Positions 7,454 through 14,799 of a DNA stretch of 41,249 nucleotides are shown here, one piece after another. The translations under genes and the position numbers were made by a program. The DNA comes from JBEVNX01 sp040507895 (GTDB lineage Bacteria > Desulfobacterota > Binatia > JACPRU01): the NCBI GenBank assembly GCA_040507895.1, contig JBEVNX010000217.1, positions 1 to 41,249 of the forward strand. Reading direction: 5' to 3'. The notes below the pieces were generated by a model. The model had not been told where the DNA came from, did not search any database, and saw only the letters and a list, made by a program, of their open reading frames with translations. Numbering within the stretch: the stretch's first letter is position 1; every line of letters begins with the position of its first letter.

Positions 7454-9361
7454 TCACGAACCGCCACGATCGACCGTACTGGCCTCGCGGGTGCGCGCTG
7501 CTCCCGAACGAGCGCCCCCTGCCGAGATGGCCTTCTCGAGGTTCCACGCCGTGTTGATCAAACCGACGTGAGAGAAGGCCTGCGGGAAGTTTCCCGTCAG
7601 ACGTCGAGCGCTCGGATCCCATTGTTCGCTGAGGAGACCCACGTCGTTGCGCAAGCGGAGCAGGCGCTCGAAGAGCTCGCGGGCCTCATCGAAACGCCCT
7701 TGGAGCGCGAGGTTGTCCGCCAGCCAGAACGTGCAGATGATGAACAGCCCTTCCCCAGGCGGCAATCCGTCCACCCGTTGGTGCGTCCTGTACCGAGCGA
7801 CGAGGCCGTCGACGAGCAGGCGCTCCTGCACCGCTCGCACCGTCCCGAGCATGCGAGGATCCGTCGCCGGCAGAAATCCGACCAACGAAAACAAGAGCGA
7901 GCTCGCATCGACGTCCTTCGCTCCGTAGTACTGCACGAACGAGCCGAGCTCGGCGTCGAATCCCTCGCGAAGCACTTCTTCGCGAATCGTGTCGGCGAGC
8001 GACACCCAGCGATCGAGTTGTCCCGCACGCCCGCTTCGGACGGCTCTCACCGCGCGGTCGACCGCGACCCACGCCATCACCTTGGAGTGCGTAAAGTGGC
8101 GCCGGGTACCGCGTACCTCCCAGATGCCCTCGTCCGGCCGCTGCCAGTCGGACTCCAGGAATCGAACCATCGCCGCCTGCACACGCCATGCATTCTCGCT
8201 CGGCTCGAGGCCGACTCGCGCGGCGAAATCGATCAAGCCGGCGACCTCGCCGCCGATGTCCAGCTGTCGCTGAGCGAACGCGGCGTTGCCGATGCGCACT
8301 GGACGCGCGCCCTCGTAGCCGGGAAGCCAGGGAACGTTGAACTCGGTCAGCCGGCGTTCGCCGGCCAGGCCGTTAGACGGTCTGAGTTTCGGACGGCTTA
8401 CCGGCGACTGCGCGCAGCAGCCATTCCCGCCATGCGCGGGCCTCCTTGACATAGCCGCCGATCATCAGTGCATGCAGCGCAAAGGCGGCGTCGCGGAGCC
8501 ATAGCGATAGTCCCCATTGCGCATGCCGCCGAGCTGCTCGGGAAGCGAGGTCGTCGCCGCTGCGCAAATGCCTCCCGTGGGTGCGTACGTGAGCGCTTTG
8601 AGGGTGATCAGCGAGCGCTGCACCGCGTCCCGCCATGCGCCCTCGTAGCAGCAGCGTTCGGACCAGTCTCGCCACCAGTCCTCGGTCTCCCGCAGACTAT
8701 CGAGCGAATCCCGGGGCGCAGGCGCGCGTAGGTGAGATGGGTACCAGGTCAGTGTGAATGGCACTCGCTCGCCGGCTCGAACCGAAAAGTCGGCGCACGT
8801 TTGGAAGTTCTCGCCTCGGAGCTCGACATCGGTCGTGAAACGGATGGTCTCCGGACCGGCGGTGGCGCGGATGCCCCCGTCGATGCGGCGGACCCAGGGG
8901 GACGACCGAGCCATAGTCGAAGCGGATCGCTAGCTCCATCCTCGTCGTCACCTGTCCGCCGAGTCCCTCGACGATGCGGACGAGGTCAACCGCCTCCGAT
9001 CGCGGAGGCATGAAGTCGATGAGGCGCACCGCGCCAGTGGCGGTCTCGTACTCGGTCTCCAGCACGAGCGTTCCCGGCCGGTAGGGCTCGCCGAGTCGCC
9101 GACACACGATTGGCCGCTGGGGGCCAGCATCCATCGACCGTGCTTCGGAGAACCGAGCAGCGCGGCAAAGCACGCCCCGGAGTCGAACCGAGGCAAGCAC
9201 AGCCAGTCGATCGACCCGTCGCGCGCGACCAGAGCGGCCGAATGGCAGTCGCCGTTCAGCGCGTAGTCTTCGATCCTGGAGGCATTCTTCGGGTTCAATC
9301 GGTATGAACCGCGGAGCGCGGGCGGCGTCGCGAGCGTCTTCGCGACCCTCGCCGACATCAC
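7454..9361 (-). pseudogene. GH15 glucoamylase/trehalase-like gene with four frameshifts
   Basis: Read across frames, this region encodes a near full-length (about 630 residue) glycoside hydrolase family 15 protein, a family that hydrolyses alpha-glucosides or trehalose. It runs from RIEDYALNGDCHSAALV at the N-terminus, through LIDFMPPR, WLRDAAFALHALM and GLAGERRLTEF, to GLINTAWNLEKA. The frame changes four times: near 9119-9123 (one base short in a C run), 8897-8901 (one base extra in a C run), about 8501 (four bases missing in the motif expected to read RNWDYRYCWLRD) and 8373-8374 (one extra base creating TAA). The Trp of RNWD also reads Gly. This is either true decay or clustered assembly error; all other large genes in the window are intact. 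The start is GTG 9361 or ATG 9358. Confidence 0.82.
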
Positions 9362-9403
9362 GTGTTTAGGGCGGCAACGGCGAGTCCTGCCGGGGGTTCA
9401 CCT

Positions 9404-9781
9404 ATGGTCTCGAATCCTGGTCTTCCAGAGCAACCATCGATGATGAGCGCGGCCGAGCGGGTACTTTCGGCCAGCCAACAGCTCGTCGTCGATCGGATCG
9501 ATCTTCTGATCCTCGAGGCCAAGGCGGCGATGATCCGTGGACTGGAGGCCGCGGTCATCGCCGGCATCGCGGTCGGAGTGTTCTTCTGCGGCTGGCTTTG
9601 CATCAACGCTTCGCTGGCCTTCTTCTTCAAAGCGACCGCGTCCCTCTCGGGAATCCTGGCCGTGCTCGCCGCGGTCAATCTGGGTGTCGGCCTCTTCGCG
9701 ATCGCGGCCGCTCGCCTGCTCGCGACGCCAAAGCGCAATACGGAGAGCAGCCGACCCGATTCACAGGGGGGCGGAGCGTGA
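9404..9781 (+). CDS. Phage-holin/YqjE-like two-helix membrane protein
   Basis: A 125-residue protein. An amphipathic N-terminal region (AAERVLSASQQLVVDRIDLLILEAKAAM) is followed by two membrane helices at about residues 52-75 and 84-106 and a polar C-terminal tail. The layout matches the YqjE / putative holin superfamily of small stress-associated inner-membrane proteins, not a real phage holin. The ATG at 9404 has GGGGGT upstream; a later ATG pair at 9440 is an alternative start. It heads a run of five tiny genes, and its TGA overlaps the GTG start of the next. Confidence 0.72.
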   Translation: MVSNPGLPEQPSMMSAAERVLSASQQLVVDRIDLLILEAKAAMIRGLEAAVIAGIAVGVFFCGWLCINASLAFFFKATASLSGILAVLAAVNLGVGLFAIAAARLLATPKRNTESSRPDSQGGGA

Positions 9782-9978
9782 GCGCGGACGATCCGATCGA
9801 GGAAGAGAAGGAGCGGCTTCGCGAGGCAGCGGCGAACAGTGCGGAGGAGCTCAAGGAGGCCGTCGGCGAGCTCGCGGCGGCGGCGCAGAGTCAAGCGAAC
9901 GGAGTGATCGAGACCAGCCGTTGGGTGTGGCTCTATGCCGGGTTCTCGGTGGGCTTGTTTTTCGGCCTTCGACGCTGA
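9778..9978 (+). CDS. Small single-helix membrane protein (DUF883/YqjD-like)
   Basis: This 66-residue protein starts at a GTG overlapping the preceding stop (GTGA), which indicates translational coupling. A charged helical N-terminal half (EEEKERLREAAANSAEELKEAVGEL) leads to a C-terminal hydrophobic segment (WVWLYAGFSVGLFFGLRR). A helix followed by one C-terminal anchor is the layout of ElaB/YqjD/DUF883 proteins, which are stationary-phase inner-membrane proteins. The family assignment is tentative; the gene itself is supported by the overlap and continuous reading. Confidence 0.65.
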   Translation: MSADDPIEEEKERLREAAANSAEELKEAVGELAAAAQSQANGVIETSRWVWLYAGFSVGLFFGLRR

Positions 9979-10009
9979 GACAGAAAACACTTCGCAAAGG
10001 ATCACCACG

Positions 10010-10171
10010 ATGACCGAACAAACGAGCGAGCGGCAGAAGGTCAAGACCCGGACGGGAGAGCCTGACGCGGCGAAGCAGATCCAGCAATTCGTCGATGACT
10101 ATCCCTTGCTTTCTCTCGCCTTCGTGGTCGCAGCGGGCTACGCGATCGGCCGTATCATCTCCAAGCTCTAG
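10010..10171 (+). CDS. Small C-terminally anchored membrane protein
   Basis: A 53-residue product from an ATG with AAAGGA upstream. The polar N-terminus (MTEQTSERQKVKTRTGEP) is followed by AAKQIQQFVDDYPLLSLAFVVAAGYAIGRIISKL, with one membrane helix. The DDYPLLSLAFVVAAGYAIGR pattern recalls the C-terminus of DUF883/ElaB family proteins (a short helix, then a Gly-containing anchor). The next gene starts 10 bases after its stop. Function is unknown; it probably acts with its neighbours at the inner membrane. Confidence 0.65.
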   Translation: MTEQTSERQKVKTRTGEPDAAKQIQQFVDDYPLLSLAFVVAAGYAIGRIISKL

Positions 10172-10181
10172 GAGCTCGAAC

Positions 10182-10472
10182 ATGAGCAGCGCTTCCAGTC
10201 GGGTCGTCCCGCCGCGCCGAGCGGCCTCCAGGCCGAGCTTCGCCGACCTCGTCGGCGAGCTCGAGGATGCCCTGCGTCTGCGGCTGAGAGAAAGCCCCGC
10301 CCTGACCTTCGCCGTTGCGGGTGGGGTTGGTTACGCTCTCGGCGGCGGCTTGACTGTCGGGGTGTTGGCTCGTGCGTTGCAGCTCGGGCTTCGTGCCATC
10401 GTGGCCAATCGCGCGGAACAGATCCTCGCCGATTGGGTGACGATGAGTCGTCGGACAGAGGATGCTCGATGA
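10182..10472 (+). CDS. Small glycine-rich membrane protein
   Basis: A 96-residue product with TAGGAG in front of the ATG. After a basic N-terminus comes FADLVGELEDALRLRLRESP and then a Gly-rich hydrophobic segment (ALTFAVAGGVGYALGGGLTVGVLARAL), like a glycine-zipper membrane insert. The region around RESPALTFAVAGGVGYALG echoes DDYPLLSLAFVVAAGYAIG in the previous gene, so the two may have arisen by duplication. Not assigned to a named family. Confidence 0.62.
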   Translation: MSSASSRVVPPRRAASRPSFADLVGELEDALRLRLRESPALTFAVAGGVGYALGGGLTVGVLARALQLGLRAIVANRAEQILADWVTMSRRTEDAR

Positions 10473-10503
10473 GCCTCGAATCGAGGCGCGGGAGACTCAA
10501 AAG

Positions 10504-10773
10504 ATGAACCTTCGTGATTTCACTGACCGCCTCTCCACTCAGGAGCTTGCCAGGCTCTTCCGAGCCGAACCGGACCGTTCACAGTCCGAATCGCTGCTCG
10601 GCTCCTTGGCACTGCTAGGCGCCGGCGCCTTGATCGGGGCGGCGGTGGCACTCTTTCTGGCGCCAAAGCCGGGGGCCGAGCTCCGCGAGGAGCTGCGGGA
10701 TCAGCTTCGTTCCACGGGCGAGACGCTCGCCAGCGTGGCTGGGGTCCGGACCGCGAAGCCTCACGAAGGCTGA
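10504..10773 (+). CDS. YtxH-like small membrane protein
   Basis: An 89-residue protein with one membrane helix (SLALLGAGALIGAAVALFLAPKPGAELREELRDQL). The sequence GAAVALFLAPKPGAELRE closely resembles the YtxH/general stress protein motif (GalLFAPksGkElRe). The ATG at 10504 is preferred; an ATG at 10462 overlapping the upstream stop is possible. It ends the five-gene run of stress-type envelope mini-proteins. Confidence 0.72.
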   Translation: MNLRDFTDRLSTQELARLFRAEPDRSQSESLLGSLALLGAGALIGAAVALFLAPKPGAELREELRDQLRSTGETLASVAGVRTAKPHEG

Positions 10774-10779
10774 GCCTTC
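10765..10779 (+). terminator. Short perfect palindrome overlapping the stop codon
   Basis: GAAGGCT-G-AGCCTTC is a perfect 7-bp stem at the end of the YtxH-like gene, just before the convergent response-regulator stop. There is no T-run after it, so termination is only a guess. Confidence 0.3.
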
Positions 10780-10820
10780 CGATACTCGCCAGGATCGACT
10801 CCGTCCTATAGCGTGTGGGG

Positions 10821-11252
10821 TCACTGGCACGCGGCCGCCAGCCGAGAGACGCTCCTCCTGCGTCGATCGATCTCCAGAGCCTCGCGGACGCTGCTCACCA
10901 GCCGCTCTGGATCCACCGGTTTGACGAGTAGGTCGACGGCCGTTGCGCGTAGCGCGTGCGCGAGACGCGAAGAAGGTTTATCGTCGGCGAGGATGATGGT
11001 CGGCGGTAACACGGCTCCACGAGCGAAGTCCTCCACGGCCTCCGGTCCGTTCGATCCCGGCATGGTGAGGTCGAGGAGCAGACAACCCGGCCGCGACGGG
11101 TCGAAGGCGGCTACGAACAGGTCCGGACGATCGTAGACGACTACCTCGACTCCGAGATGCCCTTTGAGAAGAATCTGCAAAGGCTCGGCGGCGATCGGGT
11201 CGTCATCGACGATAAAAATCGTGCTCCGGTTGTCGATCCCCATTTCCTTCAT
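10821..11252 (-). CDS. Receiver-domain response regulator (single domain)
   Basis: A 143-residue protein consisting of one CheY-like receiver domain. The acidic pocket (FIVDDDP), the phospho-acceptor Asp in LLLDLTMPG and the conserved Lys in LVKPVD are all present. The sequence is of the FixJ receiver subclass, but it ends at a basic tail (IDRRRRSVSRLAAACQ) with no DNA-binding domain, so it must act by protein contact or phosphorelay. The start is uncertain: MKEMGIDN at 11252 or MGIDN at 11243. It is divergent from the hybrid kinase at 11387, its likely partner. Confidence 0.85.
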   Translation of the reverse strand: MKEMGIDNRSTIFIVDDDPIAAEPLQILLKGHLGVEVVVYDRPDLFVAAFDPSRPGCLLLDLTMPGSNGPEAVEDFARGAVLPPTIILADDKPSSRLAHALRATAVDLLVKPVDPERLVSSVREALEIDRRRRSVSRLAAACQ

Positions 11253-11386
11253 TCCAACACCGCCGCCTGCGAGAGAGACCGTTCTTCGTAGCGAATCTTG
11301 TAAAAATCGGTGCGCCATGGGACCGTGGCGGGCGCTCAACGCGGCGAATCTTTAGAGATTGCTACTGAGTTTGCAGCTACGAACCC

Positions 11387-12961
11387 ATGGAGCGGCGCGA
11401 TCGAATCGTGGAACGGATCGTCGAACAGTGTTTCGAAGAGGTTCCGGTCGGTCTCCTGCTGTTTGACGAGAACGGATGCGTGGTGAGGTCGAATCCGGCC
11501 TTCCGCGAGCTTTTTCCATCGACTCCGCCTGACGCCGCCGCGCTCGAGCGCCAACTCGGCGATCGTTTGCCCATCGTTGACGCCGTGCGGCGTGCGCTCG
11601 AAGGCGAGCGAGTGCGACTCGGTCCTTCCGGGTGCGACTCCCGGACCTCTGGGGAAACGAAGCAGCGCATTTCGGTATCGGCGACTTTCGTCCCGGTCCG
11701 GTCGCCGCTCGATGACGCGCGCTACGTGCTCGGCCACTTCCACGCGGAGACTGCGCTGGGCGAGAGCGATGTCGTCTTGGAGCGCTTGGCGCGTGTGGAA
11801 GAATCGAATCGCGCAAAGGACGATTTCTTCGCCGTGCTCTCCCATGAGCTGCGCTCGCCGCTCAATGCGATGTCTATGTGGGTGCATCTGCTCCGCCGCG
11901 GCATGCTCGACAGCACCAAGACGGCTCACGCGCTCGACGTCATCGACCGCGCCATCGCGTTGCAAGCTCGATTGATCAACGATCTCGTCGACATCTCGCG
12001 AATCAGCGCCGGAAAGCTCGTAATGGAGAACCGCTGGCTCGACCTCGCCGCGGCCGCCAAGGAAGCAGCCGAGCTCGCTCGCGGCGACGCCCAAGCGAAA
12101 GGATTGACGTTCGACGTACACATAGAGCCTGGCAGCATGCCGGTCCGGGGCGACCGAGGTCGAATCCAGCAGATCGTCGGCAATCTCCTCTCGAACTCGA
12201 TCAAGTTCACTCCTTCGGGGGGACGGGTCGAGCTGGAAGTTCGCGTGGCGAACTCTCTCGCCCGCATCGTGGTTCGCGACACGGGGGTCGGCATTGATGG
12301 CGGCCTACTGCCCCACGTGTTCGAACGCTTCCGGCAAGCCGATACGTCGATCACGCGAAAGCAAGGCGGGCTCGGCTTGGGGCTCGCCATCGCCCGTCGC
12401 TTGGTCGAGCTCCACGGTGGCTCGATCTCGGCGGAGAGCCCCGGAGCGCAGCAGGGAGCAACCTTCACGGTCTCCCTACCCCTCGGGCCAGCCGACCAGC
12501 CGATCGGTGCCGAGCGCGCCCGCGAGCGCGAGACGCTGCCCTTGCTCGCCGACCTAAGCGTACTGGTGGTCGACGACGACGTCGAAGCGCGAGGCAGCGT
12601 CGCAACGGTGCTCGCGTCTCGCGGTGCGGCCACACAGAGTGCCGCTTCCGCGCGCGAGGCTGTCGAGATCTTTTCGGCGAGCCGGATCGACGTCGTGTTG
12701 GTGGACATCGCCATGCCCGACGAGGACGGCTATGCGCTGCTTGCCAGGCTCCGCGAACAAGATCGCGCGCGAGGAAGCAGGCAAACGCCGATCATCGCGC
12801 TGACCGGCTTTGCCGACGAGGATCATCGCAAGCGCGTCGTCGAGGCCGGCTTCGATCTTCATCTGACGAAGCCGGTACCCCTCGACGAGCTGGTGATCGC
12901 GGTATCGATGGCAGCGGGAGGGCATTCCGTACGGTTCGCTCGAGAGCGGACGGATACCTAG
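11387..12961 (+). CDS. Hybrid sensor histidine kinase (PAS-HisKA-HATPase-REC)
   Basis: A 524-residue soluble hybrid kinase. A PAS-like sensor covers residues 10-125 (VPVGLLLFDENGCVVRSNPAFRELF). HisKA carries the phospho-His H153 in LSHELRSPLN. The ATPase has the N box (NLLSNSIKFTPSGG), G1 (DTGVGIDGG) and G2 (GGLGLGLA). A C-terminal receiver follows at about 390-510, with VVDDD, the phospho-Asp in LVDIAMPDEDG and Lys in LTKPV. No transmembrane segment is seen, so it senses internal cues. The kinase and receiver halves are close relatives of the kinase encoded at 30393. The start has no strong ribosome site. Confidence 0.93.
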   Translation: MERRDRIVERIVEQCFEEVPVGLLLFDENGCVVRSNPAFRELFPSTPPDAAALERQLGDRLPIVDAVRRALEGERVRLGPSGCDSRTSGETKQRISVSATFVPVRSPLDDARYVLGHFHAETALGESDVVLERLARVEESNRAKDDFFAVLSHELRSPLNAMSMWVHLLRRGMLDSTKTAHALDVIDRAIALQARLINDLVDISRISAGKLVMENRWLDLAAAAKEAAELARGDAQAKGLTFDVHIEPGSMPVRGDRGRIQQIVGNLLSNSIKFTPSGGRVELEVRVANSLARIVVRDTGVGIDGGLLPHVFERFRQADTSITRKQGGLGLGLAIARRLVELHGGSISAESPGAQQGATFTVSLPLGPADQPIGAERARERETLPLLADLSVLVVDDDVEARGSVATVLASRGAATQSAASAREAVEIFSASRIDVVLVDIAMPDEDGYALLARLREQDRARGSRQTPIIALTGFADEDHRKRVVEAGFDLHLTKPVPLDELVIAVSMAAGGHSVRFARERTDT

Positions 12962-13090
12962 CGGTCGCGCTTCCCTTCAGTCAGGCTGGATTTGCGGGTC
13001 GCTTTCCACGCTGGTGCGCTTTGCGATCGTCATAGCGGTCGTCTGGTCAGACTCCACGGCGACCGTTCCGCACGGTAATGTTGTGCAACC

Positions 13091-13294
13091 TCAGCCGTTG
13101 AGACGCGAAGCCCAAGTGTCGATCTCGCGCTCCGCCCTCTCCTTCTCCATTCCGTATGCCTCCTTCAGGGCGCCGACCAGCTGATCGCGCTTGCCCGCGA
13201 TGACGTCGAGCTCGTCGTCCGTGAGCTTGCCCCACTTCTCCTTCACCTTCCCGCGCAAGCGATCCCATTTGCCTTCGATCTGTTCCCAATTCAT
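13091..13294 (-). CDS. CsbD family stress protein
   Basis: A 67-residue protein starting MNWEQIEGKWDRLRGKVKEK, the CsbD/YjbJ signature, with a WGKLTDDELDVIAGKRDQL core. The Shine-Dalgarno sequence is excellent (AAAGGAGGAA). CsbD proteins are small, very abundant and induced by general stress (SigB-dependent in Bacillus); their molecular role is not known. It lies near an ECF sigma factor gene on the same strand. Confidence 0.9.
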   Translation of the reverse strand: MNWEQIEGKWDRLRGKVKEKWGKLTDDELDVIAGKRDQLVGALKEAYGMEKERAEREIDTWASRLNG

Positions 13295-13466
13295 GACGAT
13301 TCCTCCTTTACGAATCTGCGGTCTCGAAGTCGGCGCGAACCACGCGCGCGCACCGTGAGCTGCACTCGCTCGCCGGGGGGACGTCGTCCCGACTTCTTTC
13401 ACGCAAACAGCCGGGTGGTGCCCAAGTTACGGGCGCGTCTTCGATTCGCCGAGCAGACCTTCTCCG

Positions 13467-14183
13467 TCACGCCTGGGCGACGCGCCTCGCAAGGCTCTTC
13501 CCGAGCCAGCCTCGAGTGGCCGGGCCGAACGCGAAGTCTGTTTCCTTGTGTTCGCGCCGGCCACGACGGCTACGCCTCGTTGGCGGTCTCGGCGAACACT
13601 GCTCGCCATTCCCCTCGTTCATGGCTTCGCGCAGCGTACGCGTGGCGCGGAACACGAGGCTCTTCACCGCAAACTCGGAGACGCCGAGGCAGCTTGCAAC
13701 CTCGCGGTGGTCGAACCCTTCCACGCGAGAGAGCAGCAGCGCGGCCCGCTGCTTGAACGGCAGGTCGAGGACCTTGTCGGCGATGCGGGAGACGATCTCC
13801 CGATCCATGACCAAGTGGTCCGGCGCCTGCGTTGTGTCGTCGGCCAGCAGTCGAGTCTCCCCCGGAACGGTCTTCTCGTGATCGAGCCGGCGGATCTCAT
13901 TCAGACAGTTGTTGGTGACGACCCGATAGATGTACGTGGAGAATCGGGCGCACGGAGTGTAGCGGTCACGCGCGCGGTAGATCTGTAGGAACGCGTCCTG
14001 AACGAGCTCCTCCGCACGCCAGCGATCACGGACGATCCGGTAGGCGAAGCTCACGAGCCGCTTCGCGTATCGCTCGAAGAGCTCCGAGAATGCCGCGTCA
14101 TCACCCGCTTTCGTTCGTAGCATGAGCTCGACGTCGAAATCGTTTCCATCGAGCTGAAGTTCTGCTGTCGCTGGATTGGTCAT
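13467..14183 (-). CDS. ECF-type RNA polymerase sigma factor
   Basis: A 238-residue sigma-70 family factor. Region 2 (AFSELFERYAKRLVSFAYRIV, then AEELVQDAFLQIYRARDRYTP) binds core polymerase and the -10 element. Region 4 (LPFKQRAALLLSRVEGFDHREVASCLGVSEFAVKSLVFRATRTLREAM) holds the -35-binding helix-turn-helix. After region 4 there is an unusual 50-residue basic tail. The ATG at 14183 has GGGAGG upstream; an upstream in-frame start would add an unrelated leader. No zinc-finger anti-sigma gene is visible next to it. Confidence 0.9.
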   Translation of the reverse strand: MTNPATAELQLDGNDFDVELMLRTKAGDDAAFSELFERYAKRLVSFAYRIVRDRWRAEELVQDAFLQIYRARDRYTPCARFSTYIYRVVTNNCLNEIRRLDHEKTVPGETRLLADDTTQAPDHLVMDREIVSRIADKVLDLPFKQRAALLLSRVEGFDHREVASCLGVSEFAVKSLVFRATRTLREAMNEGNGEQCSPRPPTRRSRRGRREHKETDFAFGPATRGWLGKSLARRVAQA

Positions 14184-14526
14184 TAGTCGCCTCCCTGAAG
14201 CAGCGTTGGGAGACTTCAAAAGCAAATACCGGTCCGAATGCGCGTAGATCGACAACTATCCGATTTTTCTGAGATTACAGCGAAGAGAAGGTGGGGACTC
14301 TCAAGCAGAATGGTAAAATTTACCGAACCGCCTGTGTAAATCATTCAAAGACACGCGCCGCCGTGTAAATTCTACAAACGACAAATCGAAAAATTACAAA
14401 TTCCGGGGTTTTTTCGGGAAGCGGAGGCAAAAACTCCCAAGAAAATCCAGATGAGACGCACCTGAGTCGGCTCGGACTGCTTCTTGCTGTCCTCCGCTGC
14501 GCCGATCAAGCTCAGGGGGTGGCGAG
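14184..14526. promoter_or_regulatory. AT-rich intergenic region with operator-like palindromes
   Basis: This stretch upstream of the ECF sigma gene is clearly more AT-rich than its surroundings. It contains a 13-base palindrome GGTAAAATTTACC (14312-14324), two copies of GTGTAAAT (14334-14341 and 14363-14370, 29 bases apart) and a TGTA-N5-TACA dyad (14364-14376). These look like protein-binding sites controlling the sigma gene. I see no coding region in 14184-14526. Confidence 0.5.
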
Positions 14527-14799
14527 ATGGACATCGACCGGGCAAGCCGCTGGCGTAGGCGAGTCTTGGGGGTGGCGAGCGTAATCCGCAACAGCCCGAA
14601 CCACCGTTGGGACACGATAGAGCTCGCGCTGGAGTGTGGCCACCGTCATGCCATCCTTCGACTCCACAAGGTGCAAGAGCGGATCTCGGTGGCGCAGAGG
14701 CCCACCTGGAGCGGCGGTGACCTGCCTTGCACCAAGTGCATGAGCCTCCATCGGATCCGGGGGAAGCTACGACGTACGCCGGACCGGGTCGCCGGCTGA
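14527..14799 (+). CDS. Hypothetical small protein with His/Cys zinc-ribbon-like spacing
   Basis: A 90-residue product not recognised. The ATG is preceded by AGGGGGTGG. It contains LECGHRHAILRLHK and later LPCTKCMSLHR, a C-x-H-x-H ... C-x2-C pattern that could bind one zinc ion. It is convergent with the NtrC-type regulator and overlaps its 3' end by 33 bases. It could also be a chance open frame. Confidence 0.45.
   Translation: MDIDRASRWRRRVLGVASVIRNSPNHRWDTIELALECGHRHAILRLHKVQERISVAQRPTWSGGDLPCTKCMSLHRIRGKLRRTPDRVAG

Noticed and set aside
9404..9781. Holin-like gene as evidence of a prophage
   Set aside because: No other phage gene is present; the YqjE/holin superfamily includes ordinary chromosomal stress proteins.
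14512..14751. 79-codon minus-strand frame overlapping the small His/Cys protein
   Set aside because: The plus-strand frame has the better ribosome site and a metal-ligand pattern; the minus frame shows nothing.
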